Virus record (IMG/VR): IMGVR_UViG_3300036830_000257
Location: 1 to 26,463 of that record
DNA length: 26,463 bases
Strand: one strand, 5' to 3'
Source of the DNA: a virus
In this document: positions 20,334-26,463 of the stretch, one piece after another
Layout of the letters: every line of letters begins with the position of its first letter
How positions within the stretch are numbered: the first letter of the stretch is position 1
Notes under the pieces: model-generated
Seen by the model: only the letters and a program-made list of their open reading frames with translations
Told to the model about the DNA's origin: nothing
Databases searched by the model: none
Translations under genes and position numbers: made by a program

Positions 20334-21733
20334 AAATCGTGTTGCCTTTTCTTTGGTAATGTTTTGCCGATCCATGGGTCGCTTGCCAATACAACCCCTT
20401 TCAGCATTTCCTGCTCTTGTAATATTCTTGCTTTTGCCATTGGCGTTATTTGCGGCCTCAAAGAACGATTCAATTTATGCACCTCAGCAACGAAAAAGAA
20501 TTTCGCGCAATCGCGCATTTTAATTGCATCCCATATTGCCTGACCGTAATTGCTGAGATGTATATAAGATTGTTGCGGAGGCCGTGAAGATTGATTAGTC
20601 ATACCGCAGATGAATAAGTCATCGCATTCCTGTGGGATATAGAATGGTACTCCAGCGGGAATGAGCAAATCCAATTCGCTGTCAATGCTTATATAAAATC
20701 TATCAGGTTGCGCTGCCACAGTCTTTGCGCTTAGATATACAGGCTGTAAATGCGGAGCAGCCATATGAAGCGTATCAGGAGCTTCCCAGAACAAACGATG
20801 TTTCCCTGGCATGAAATTAGGCTCCGGACGTGTATTGACGATGCCAAAGAAATCGGAGATATTCACAGAGTTGAGTGTAATTGCGGCTAAATCTTCTGCG
20901 CAAACGCTAATTATATCATTTTTTGTATAATTTTTCAGCCATTTTTTTATTACGCCTTCATCGGTATCAATACAGCCCATAAGGATGTTATCGTGAGTTT
21001 CGGAGAGCCTTGTAATTTCCGCAAAAAAATTATTGCAATAAACAAAATCAGGCATCGCATGATGATAGGCAGCATTATGACGCTTAGCATAAGCAAGTTG
21101 TAAACTAACACCAGCACCTATGAGCCAATAGGTTTCCGAACCTTTGCTGAGTTCTTCGGTAATATATTCATAGACGAAGTGTGTGCCGAGTTTTTCTAAT
21201 GTTTTTGTTGAATTATTCGCTCTAATATTCGATTCATCTATTTCTGTCGTAATAATATGAATAATGACGTTAAATTTTTCACATAAAGATTTTATATTAC
21301 CTTCGGTAAGCCATGTTGGGAAAAGCGTTTCCAGCATCTTATGTGTCCATGCCCCCCATACCATAAGACCAATGATGATGCGTGGCTTGAGATGTTTATC
21401 GTAAATTACTGCTGGGGGGAGTTGCTTAATCTTCTCATCTAGCCATTCAGCCATAGCAATGACGTGCTTATCCTTGGGTGATGGTTCACGGCCTTCGAGC
21501 GCATTTATTTCTTTTGTGAGTGCGAGGAATGATTTGTAATCTCCTGATTCACGTAGCACCCACATCTTGAGGGATTCATTGAGCGAGCAAAGGCGCTGCG
21601 GATATGGATTGAAAAAATATCCGTCTACTGGTTCGCGTGGCAAACCCACATATTTTGCGGTTAAAGTGGTGATTTTATCGAAGAGATTATAATCAGCAAA
21701 TGTCTTAATGACATCTTTCTGGTCTTGGCTCAC
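20330..21733 (-). CDS. Large unknown protein, possible glycosyltransferase
   Basis: The GTG at 21733 gives 467 aa. It follows a strong GGGGAGAAAATAAC site and overlaps the upstream stop as GTGA. Residues about 115-150 (KPRIIIGLMVWGAWTHKMLE) resemble the opening strand-helix of a GT-A-like fold, and the rest alternates strands and helices. TEIDES and CIDTDEG are candidate metal or sugar-nucleotide acidic motifs. Proteins of this general appearance occur in surface-glycan clusters, but I could not assign a family. Context (sugar enzymes around, otherwise no glycosyltransferase in the cassette) makes this the best candidate to use the activated sugar. Confidence 0.6.
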   Translation of the reverse strand: MSQDQKDVIKTFADYNLFDKITTLTAKYVGLPREPVDGYFFNPYPQRLCSLNESLKMWVLRESGDYKSFLALTKEINALEGREPSPKDKHVIAMAEWLDEKIKQLPPAVIYDKHLKPRIIIGLMVWGAWTHKMLETLFPTWLTEGNIKSLCEKFNVIIHIITTEIDESNIRANNSTKTLEKLGTHFVYEYITEELSKGSETYWLIGAGVSLQLAYAKRHNAAYHHAMPDFVYCNNFFAEITRLSETHDNILMGCIDTDEGVIKKWLKNYTKNDIISVCAEDLAAITLNSVNISDFFGIVNTRPEPNFMPGKHRLFWEAPDTLHMAAPHLQPVYLSAKTVAAQPDRFYISIDSELDLLIPAGVPFYIPQECDDLFICGMTNQSSRPPQQSYIHLSNYGQAIWDAIKMRDCAKFFFVAEVHKLNRSLRPQITPMAKARILQEQEMLKGVVLASDPWIGKTLPKKRQHDL

Positions 21734-21927
21734 GTTATTTTCTCCCCTAGATTTTTGAGCCAAATGTCGGCGTTATCACGCTTTACATAGGTTCTTTTGC
21801 CTAATTTTGTTATCTGTAATTTTTTGTTTCTTACCTCTTCATAGAACTTACTTCTTCCTATGTGATATTCGGCCAAAAAGTCCTCAACGGTGAGAAGTCT
21901 TTTTTCGGGGGGTTTGTCCATCTGCAT
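21730..21927 (-). CDS. AlpA/excisionase-like helix-turn-helix protein
   Basis: With the start at 21927 the product is 65 aa. It has the typical small MerR/AlpA-type pattern: LLTVEDFLAEYHIGRSKFYE (about 11-30), a short wing KKLQITKLGKRTYVKRDNADI, then a C-terminal helix. These proteins bind DNA as transcription regulators or excisionases. No integrase is in the window, so a regulatory role, possibly of this operon, seems more likely. It is the first gene of the leftward cassette operon. An ATG at 21921 is also possible. Confidence 0.7.
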   Translation of the reverse strand: MQMDKPPEKRLLTVEDFLAEYHIGRSKFYEEVRNKKLQITKLGKRTYVKRDNADIWLKNLGEKIT

Positions 21928-21945
21928 ATGGGTATGTACTTTGGC

Positions 21946-21974
21946 ATAATATATTACGCTTGTCAAATTGTGCA
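21946..21974 (-). promoter_or_regulatory. Cassette right-edge leftward promoter
   Basis: On the minus strand TGCACA (21974-21969), a 17-bp spacer and TATTAT (21951-21946) form a plausible promoter, starting near 21939, about 12 bases before the HTH gene ATG. It shares the TATTATGC box with the left-edge promoter. TTGACA (21966-21961) is present but too close to the -10 box to be its -35. Confidence 0.45.
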
Positions 21975-22012
21975 TTTTTAACTTGTACTTGAATAAGTTA
22001 TATGGGATTATA

Positions 22013-22040
22013 TTGAAAATGTTGAACCACTACCTATAGT
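22013..22040 (+). promoter_or_regulatory. Candidate leaderless promoter of the scaffold gene
   Basis: TTGAAA (22013-22018), 16 bp, then TATAGT (22035-22040), only four bases before the ATG at 22044. No ribosome site precedes this ATG. The transcript would begin at or just beside the start codon. It could also let the capsid genes be transcribed despite the convergent cassette upstream. Confidence 0.4.
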
Positions 22041-22043
22041 TTT

Positions 22044-22913
22044 ATGCCTGAAACAGAAATTCCAGTAACTCCGGCTGCGGCATCTTCCGCTCCTGTCATT
22101 GACACCACTGTTTCTGCCTCTGCTCTTGCCACTGAATCTGCTCCCTCTTCAACTCCCGCAGTTTCCACGGAGGCTGCGGTTCCTTTAGTTGAAACTTCTG
22201 CTGTTGAATCCGCAAAACCGGAATCTTCATTACTCGCCGCTGAGTCTCCTATTGAAACTAAGACGGAAGTAAAGCCGGAGGTTAAAGATGAAGCCAAGCC
22301 AGAAGAAAAGAAGCCAGAGGTCAAAGCGGATGAAAAACCTGCGGAACCGAAAACTGTCGAAATTGAAGTACCAAAATTCGAGGCATTCAAACTTCCAGAA
22401 GGCTTTACAGCTGATGAAAAAGTTATGGGTGAGTTCACGGGATTGCTTGGTAAACTTGAAGTTTCTAAAGGCGACCATAAAGCGACTCAGGAAGTCGGTC
22501 AGCAGTTAGTGGATTTATTCACCGCGAGACTGACGGAAGCCACAAAATTTCAGAATGAATCGAATATCGCTTTTTGGGAAAAGACAAAGCAGAATAGGGT
22601 TGATGAATTAAAGAAAGATCCGTATTTCGGTGCTGGTGGCGATACTACCAAACAGACGCAGTTGCAGATGGAGATGGCTGGATTCCTTCAACGCAATATT
22701 CCTAAAGCGGAATTGCAAGAATTTAGAAAATTTGCTGTTGAGAATGGCATTGATAATGCACTGCCAGTCGCTCGACTTATCAATACCCTGAAACAGAAAA
22801 TCGACAAATATGAAAATGAGACGGGAAAGATGTTGCCCGGAACGAAACCTGCGCCGTCAAAGCCTGTGGTTGGTAAGGGAATTTTGACTACTCTGTACGG
22901 TAAACAGGCATGA
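22044..22913 (+). CDS. Capsid scaffolding (prohead core) protein
   Basis: The 289-aa protein has a low-complexity Ala/Ser/Pro then Glu/Lys/Pro N-terminus (about 1-110, with repeated KPEVK-type units), a segment FKLPEGFTADEKVMGEF (115-131), and a helical C-terminal part ending ILTTLYGKQA. A disordered acidic start followed by a helical domain with a C-terminal capsid-binding motif, directly upstream of the major capsid gene, is typical of scaffold proteins in this phage group. The scaffold assembles the prohead and is then removed. No protease is apparent nearby. Confidence 0.82.
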   Translation: MPETEIPVTPAAASSAPVIDTTVSASALATESAPSSTPAVSTEAAVPLVETSAVESAKPESSLLAAESPIETKTEVKPEVKDEAKPEEKKPEVKADEKPAEPKTVEIEVPKFEAFKLPEGFTADEKVMGEFTGLLGKLEVSKGDHKATQEVGQQLVDLFTARLTEATKFQNESNIAFWEKTKQNRVDELKKDPYFGAGGDTTKQTQLQMEMAGFLQRNIPKAELQEFRKFAVENGIDNALPVARLINTLKQKIDKYENETGKMLPGTKPAPSKPVVGKGILTTLYGKQA

Positions 22914-22952
22914 ACGCCCGCTTGAAGTTAAATATAATTAAGGAGATATAAG

Positions 22953-24014
22953 ATGGCATTAAATACTTTTGGCACTAACGTCCAGCCTAATCTAGTTGAT
23001 TATGCACAATTGACCGATCCCACCGGAAAAATAGCTACTGTAGCTTGGCTTCTGGCGCAGGCTAATCCTATCTTAAAGGATATGATCTGGAAGGAAGCTA
23101 ATGGTCCGACCTATCATGAAGTCACGCTCAATACGGCGTTACCGCAGGCTACATGGCGTCAGAACAATCAGGGCGTTCCTGCTTCAAAGGGTATGAATGC
23201 ACGTGTAAAGTTTGGTATTGGCATGATTACCGATTATAGCCAGCTTGACCGCGCTCAGGCTCGTCTTGGTGGAAATATCGAAGCTCAGCGCTGGACGATT
23301 GACCAGATGCATATTGAGGGTATTTCGCAGCAGATTGCTTCGGCTATCTTCTATTCCAACGAAGCCACCACTCCGGCGCAGTTTACGGGATTTGCTCCTT
23401 ATTATAACTCGCTTGAAACCACAACGGCTGCAACGGCGAAGAATGTCATCAATGCAGGTGGTGCGGCAAGTTCCAATACCTCGATTTTCCGAGTCGATTG
23501 GGGTGACCATACGTGCTTCGGTATTTTTCCGAAAGGTACGCAGGCCGGTCTTGTTTATGAAGATAAAGGCGAATTCCGTCAGCTTTATGATCAGTTCGGC
23601 AACGGCTTTGAAGGCTATACCTCATATTTCGAGTGGATGCTTGGCCTAGCTATCATGAACTGGACGTATGTTGGCCGTATTTGCAATATTGATACGACTA
23701 CGGCTGGTCTGGCTGGTACGTCGCCGCCTGATTTGAATTCGCTGATGATTCAGATGGCATCAAAAATCACGACTTCTCCGCGTCGCATGTTCGGCATCAC
23801 TGAAGTAGATGCTCCTGGCGACCCGATGCCTGGAACGATGCCGACATGGTATTGTAACCGTACTGGCCGTGCCGGTTTGGATTTACAGAGTATTCGCGAT
23901 AAGAACGTGCTTATTTCGCTCAAAGAATATGCCGGTGAGCCGGTTGAATTCTGGCGCGAAGCTCCTGTACGCTCGAATGACTCTATTCTTAACACTGAAA
24001 CCGCAATAACCTAA
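22953..24014 (+). CDS. Major capsid protein (HK97-fold, GP7-like)
   Basis: This 353-aa protein begins with the conserved family opening, including LVDYAQLTDPTGKIATVAWL (about 14-33), ANPILKDMIW and TWRQNNQGVPASKG (about 67-80), known from epsilon15/BPP-1-type major capsid proteins. It would form the icosahedral shell with the adjacent cement protein. A strong AAGGAG site precedes the ATG. It lies directly after the scaffold gene, as expected. Confidence 0.92.
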   Translation: MALNTFGTNVQPNLVDYAQLTDPTGKIATVAWLLAQANPILKDMIWKEANGPTYHEVTLNTALPQATWRQNNQGVPASKGMNARVKFGIGMITDYSQLDRAQARLGGNIEAQRWTIDQMHIEGISQQIASAIFYSNEATTPAQFTGFAPYYNSLETTTAATAKNVINAGGAASSNTSIFRVDWGDHTCFGIFPKGTQAGLVYEDKGEFRQLYDQFGNGFEGYTSYFEWMLGLAIMNWTYVGRICNIDTTTAGLAGTSPPDLNSLMIQMASKITTSPRRMFGITEVDAPGDPMPGTMPTWYCNRTGRAGLDLQSIRDKNVLISLKEYAGEPVEFWREAPVRSNDSILNTETAIT

Positions 24015-24032
24015 ATAAAGGAGTAAATAATC

Positions 24033-24575
24033 ATGGCATATCTTGAATCTCAAGGCGGCGCTGCCTTAAGCGCCAATCAAGCTATTACTACTACGGCTGA
24101 TTCCACCAATGTTTGGGACGTTACTGGTCAGGGTGCTGGTTCAACATTACCCAGTATGATTGGCTCTGGTGGCGTTAGTACCGCACTTGGTTATGACGTT
24201 GGTGGTGGTGATGGCGCAGCGGTTCCCGATGTGCTTGTAACGTTTGGTACTTGCACTACTGTTTCTGGAACTCTAACGGTTACATTGTCCTGTGCGCCCG
24301 ATAATGGTTCTGGATCTGCTGGTTCTTATGTTACGCTTTTTTCGACTGCGGCTCTTACTGGTGCTACCCAGCTTTTCAAAGGCGCATCATTTGTAATTCC
24401 TATCCCTTCTATACCGGATGGATTAATTGCTAATCTTGGACTCCCGCGCTTTTATAAACTGACTTATACGGTTAGTGCTTCTATTTCTCTTATTGTAAGT
24501 GCTAATGTTACGATTAATGCGCCGAATTTCTTGGCTAATACATTTTATGGAAACAACTTCCCAGCAGGACTTTAA
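24033..24575 (+). CDS. Bbp16-like capsid cement (decoration) protein
   Basis: The 180-aa protein is Gly/Ser/Thr/Ala-rich with beta-prone stretches (for example TVSGTLTVTLSCAPD, YKLTYTVSASISLIVSANVT in pieces of the C-terminal half). The opening LSANQAITTTADSTNVWDVTG (first 20 residues from 12) matches the Bbp16 cement family, which binds the outside of the capsid lattice. AAAGGAG precedes the ATG. Position immediately after the major capsid gene agrees. Confidence 0.85.
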   Translation: MAYLESQGGAALSANQAITTTADSTNVWDVTGQGAGSTLPSMIGSGGVSTALGYDVGGGDGAAVPDVLVTFGTCTTVSGTLTVTLSCAPDNGSGSAGSYVTLFSTAALTGATQLFKGASFVIPIPSIPDGLIANLGLPRFYKLTYTVSASISLIVSANVTINAPNFLANTFYGNNFPAGL

Positions 24576-24578
24576 TAT

Positions 24579-25118
24579 ATGGCACGTCTTTATAGTTCTC
24601 CGCCTAATTTCAGCCAAGTACCGAGTGCTATCCGCGAAGATAGGCCAGTATATCGGTTGCGTGGTGATATTTTTACTGACGATACTTTATTTCTTAAAGG
24701 TACGACACTGGAAACGGATGATGATTACATTCCGAATATAGCAATGTTTCCTGTTAATGACTTGGCATATAAGAATTATGTGGCATTTCTTAAAGAATAT
24801 GACGCTAAAGGCGAGGAATGGCTTACTATTCCAATTAAAGAGCGTCAGGGTTATATGCGCGAGCAGCCTAAACTTCCAGCTTTTCTGAATGAATGGAAGA
24901 AGGTTCACGCATTCGCCAAGGCTAAGGGTCTGCATCTTGTTCACGCTATCGATCGGTCACCTGCAATTCTTGGTGCTCCGCGTACTGGTAAGCCGTCTGT
25001 AAGGCCAGTTGATATGAGCATGATTGGTCAGTTGCCATTTGAGGATAATACCGCTGTTGGTAAGGGTAATACTATGGATAAAAATAGTGTTGCTGCTGTT
25101 CAAAGTCTATCGGCTTAA
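24579..25118 (+). CDS. Hypothetical phage protein, 179 aa
   Basis: The gene begins three bases after the cement gene. It has a globular N-terminal part with RPVYRLRGDIFTDDTLFLKG (21-40), a possible strand-turn-strand, and a helix-rich middle (NEWKKVHAFAKAKGLHL). The C-terminus, from about 150, is low-complexity. I recognise no family, but genes in this position in related phages are often annotated as virion proteins. No enzymatic motif is visible. Confidence 0.7.
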   Translation: MARLYSSPPNFSQVPSAIREDRPVYRLRGDIFTDDTLFLKGTTLETDDDYIPNIAMFPVNDLAYKNYVAFLKEYDAKGEEWLTIPIKERQGYMREQPKLPAFLNEWKKVHAFAKAKGLHLVHAIDRSPAILGAPRTGKPSVRPVDMSMIGQLPFEDNTAVGKGNTMDKNSVAAVQSLSA

Positions 25119-25129
25119 TAGGATATGGC

Positions 25130-25363
25130 ATGGCTAAACATTGGATTCAGAATGCAGTTAAAAATAAGGGTGGGCTTCATCGGCATTTAGGCGTACCTGA
25201 AGGTGAGAAAATCCCATCTGAAAAATTAGCTGCTGCTAAGAATTCCAAAAATCCAATTATACGCCGTGAGGCGGCGCTGGCTCATACCTTGAGCGGAATG
25301 GGTCATGGCAAGAAAGAGCATGGTCATTCTACAAAGCACATAATCAAATCTTTATACCACTGA
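25130..25363 (+). CDS. Small basic phage protein (HRHLGVPEGEKIP type), 77 aa
   Basis: The segment KGGLHRHLGVPEGEKIPSEK (13-32) followed by a basic helix and a His/Lys-rich tail (HGKKEHGHSTKH) is the pattern of a small protein family frequent in phage head regions. Its function is not established. It is short, highly basic and may bind DNA or the capsid. It starts 11 bases after the preceding stop. Confidence 0.7.
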   Translation: MAKHWIQNAVKNKGGLHRHLGVPEGEKIPSEKLAAAKNSKNPIIRREAALAHTLSGMGHGKKEHGHSTKHIIKSLYH

Positions 25364-25373
25364 GGAATATAAA

Positions 25374-25946
25374 GTGAATACTGCTGAAAATATTATTAAT
25401 ATTCCTATTACAAGACTTTGCACTAAGTGTAAGGTAGAGAAATCTTTTGGGAATTTTTACAACAGAAACAAACAAAGATATGACGGCGAAATTAATACAC
25501 AATGCAAAGAATGCGTAAAAGAATTCAATCGAATCAATAAGGCCAAACGCCTTGCTGAAAATCCTGAATATTGGAAAGCAAAATGGTTGGTTTCCAAACA
25601 AAAGTCTATTGTGAAAAAGGTTGGACATTATAAAAATGCTGAAAAAGATTATCAGTACAGAAGGAAATATGGCATTACCCTAGAGGATGCTCGTAAAATG
25701 TTGATTGCTCAAATGGGCATGTGTGCCAATAGGGCTTGTGGGAAAGAATTGTCCGTAGATAATTCCTCAATAAAAGTAATTGATGGCGTTAAAAGAGATG
25801 AGGTTGGTTGCGTTGACCACAATCATGAAACCGGAAAAGTTAGAGCTATTCTTTGCGGTAGATGTAATATGGCCGTTGGAGTTATTGAAAATAAAAATAT
25901 AATGTTTGGTTTAACCGAATACTTACAAAAACACGAAGAGGAATAA
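25374..25946 (+). CDS. Endonuclease VII-like HNH nuclease
   Basis: This 190-aa protein has an N-terminal zinc ribbon (CTKC at 16-19, CKEC at 44-47) and a C-terminal His-Me finger domain with Cys at 117 and 122, DHNHETGKVR (148-157) carrying the catalytic His, and CGRCN (161-165). This is the pattern of recombination endonuclease VII, which resolves branched DNA before packaging, and of many phage homing endonucleases. GTG 25374 follows GAGGA with good spacing. It lies among structural genes and is probably a mobile or accessory nuclease. Confidence 0.88.
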   Translation: MNTAENIINIPITRLCTKCKVEKSFGNFYNRNKQRYDGEINTQCKECVKEFNRINKAKRLAENPEYWKAKWLVSKQKSIVKKVGHYKNAEKDYQYRRKYGITLEDARKMLIAQMGMCANRACGKELSVDNSSIKVIDGVKRDEVGCVDHNHETGKVRAILCGRCNMAVGVIENKNIMFGLTEYLQKHEEE

Positions 25947-25949
25947 TTT

Positions 25950-26294
25950 ATGATTATGGGTTCCAAACAGATGTATAAAGATAGCCCGCGCTTAGAAAAA
26001 AATTCTGACGGTAAAATGGGTGTTAGTAGTAAAGTAACTGAGGCCACAAAAGAAGCCACGGCTGAAAATGGTGAAACTGGCGGAATGCCGGAGCATGAAA
26101 CACATAGTCTTCATAATTTAGAGCGTCATAATCTTCACGCCAAACATGAGCATGAACATCATGTTCATGAGAAGCATGGTGGTTCTAAAGAGCATCTGCA
26201 TGAAAAGCATGCTAAAGAGCATCATGACATGCTGAAAAAACATAATGAAGAATTAGCAGCCCACACTGAGGGCGAAGAACCGGAAGGAGAATAA
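25950..26294 (+). CDS. Histidine-rich hypothetical protein, 114 aa
   Basis: Residues about 49-100 are extremely rich in His, Glu and Lys (for example HAKHEHEHHVHEKH), a composition that could bind metal ions or be a charged, disordered spacer. The N-terminus is polar. The small protein at 25130-25363 also ends in a His-rich tail. It follows an AGAGGA site; the second ATG (25956, MGSKQ) is also possible. Function unknown. Confidence 0.65.
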   Translation: MIMGSKQMYKDSPRLEKNSDGKMGVSSKVTEATKEATAENGETGGMPEHETHSLHNLERHNLHAKHEHEHHVHEKHGGSKEHLHEKHAKEHHDMLKKHNEELAAHTEGEEPEGE

Positions 26295-26296
26295 AT

Positions 26297-26463
26297 ATGA
26301 GTTTTACTCCATTAGTGGGGACCGAGGTCCTTTACGTTAATGCTGTAGCTGAGAATAGTCAACTTTCTGGACAGGTACAGCCCACCACAACTCAGGCTAT
26401 TGCTGATTTATCGGCTCAATCATTACAGGGTAATACTGCGGTTTCGACTACTGCTTCTTCCAC
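26297..26463 (+). CDS. Start of a probable virion gene (partial)
   Basis: An ATG at 26297 follows a strong GAAGGAGA site, and the frame stays open to the window end (55 codons). The translation begins MSFTPLVGTEVLYVNAVAE and is rich in Gln, Thr, Ser and Ala, resembling N-termini of phage structural proteins. The rest is outside the window, so the product cannot be identified. Confidence 0.6.
   Translation, partial: MSFTPLVGTEVLYVNAVAENSQLSGQVQPTTTQAIADLSAQSLQGNTAVSTTASS

Larger units (their letters stand above)
11275..21974. mobile_element. Inserted sugar-modification cassette (two convergent operons)
   Basis: The block runs from a rightward edge promoter (11275) to a leftward edge promoter (21974), with both operons meeting at 14996/15003. 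It interrupts what is normally a compact head module, between portal-downstream genes and the scaffold. All genes are sugar-metabolism, methyltransferase or E1-type enzymes apart from one HNH gene, one HTH gene and one unknown. No flanking direct repeats, transposase or integrase were seen. It is a functional cassette acquired by transfer in my reading, not a classical transposon. Confidence 0.7.

Noticed and set aside
21961-21966. TTGACA as the -35 of the leftward cassette promoter
   Set aside because: It is only 9 bp from the TATTAT box, too short for sigma70. TGCACA at 21969-21974 has a 17-bp spacer.
11275-21974. Cassette as a transposon or integron
   Set aside because: I found no transposase, integrase, terminal inverted repeats or target-site duplication at its edges by eye.
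22034-22509. Open frames overlapping the scaffold gene on both strands
   Set aside because: They are shadows of the low-complexity Ala/Ser/Glu/Lys coding sequence. They have no ribosome sites and no match to known families.

Overview
The window is part of a tailed-phage or prophage genome (Caudoviricetes). It carries a head-assembly module with putative small terminase, large terminase, a portal of the podovirus head-to-tail connecting type, scaffold, an epsilon15/BPP-1-like (GP7-type) major capsid protein, a Bbp16-like cement protein and a Bbp19-like protein. That set points to a BPP-1/epsilon15/Bcep22-like podovirus, but no tail genes are visible and morphology is inferred. The DNA is fairly AT-rich. 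The host cannot be named. The lipopolysaccharide-type heptose genes suggest a Gram-negative bacterium.

Layout. (1) 92-2452, minus strand: eleven very small overlapping genes (36-110 codons), including a ribbon-helix-helix (RHH) protein and two zinc-finger-like proteins; most are unknown. (2) 2453-2660: a divergent control region with three tandem 13-bp repeats, a palindrome and two back-to-back promoters, followed by a rightward RHH regulator (2671-2913). (3) 2914-3323: an AT-rich gene-free region with repeated GGACA/TGTCC motifs, ending in a good promoter for the head module. (4) 3324-10706, plus strand: putative small terminase, an inserted HNH endonuclease, large terminase, small unknown proteins, a sulfotransferase-like gene, two Gly/Ala/Pro-rich small proteins, portal and two small proteins. 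(5) 10703-11128, minus: a Bbp19-like gene. (6) 11275-21974: a cassette of about 10.7 kb made of two convergent operons with promoters at its outer edges. (7) 22044-26463, plus: scaffold, capsid, cement protein, small virion-associated candidates, an endonuclease VII-like gene, a His-rich protein and the start of a further gene.

The cassette is the notable part. It holds a transaldolase/fructose-6-phosphate aldolase-like enzyme, an NAD-dependent sugar epimerase, an HldE-like heptose kinase/nucleotidyltransferase with swapped domain order, a UDP-glucose-dehydrogenase-like short protein lacking the catalytic cysteine, two SAM methyltransferases, both E1 subunits of a thiamine-diphosphate 2-oxoacid dehydrogenase-like enzyme, a GmhA-like sugar-phosphate isomerase, a DegT-type sugar aminotransferase, a large unknown protein that may be a glycosyltransferase, and an AlpA/excisionase-like HTH protein. 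Read together, they suggest synthesis of sedoheptulose 7-phosphate, its conversion to a nucleotide-activated heptose, and further oxidation, amination, methylation and possibly two-carbon extension. The product could decorate host surface glycan during infection or lysogeny, or a virion component or DNA. The target is not shown by the sequence.

Several accessory genes (HNH at 3959, transaldolase at 11309, scaffold at 22044) have sigma70-like promoters whose predicted start point falls at or very near the ATG and no Shine-Dalgarno sequence, suggesting leaderless transcripts, whereas most structural genes have clear Shine-Dalgarno sites.
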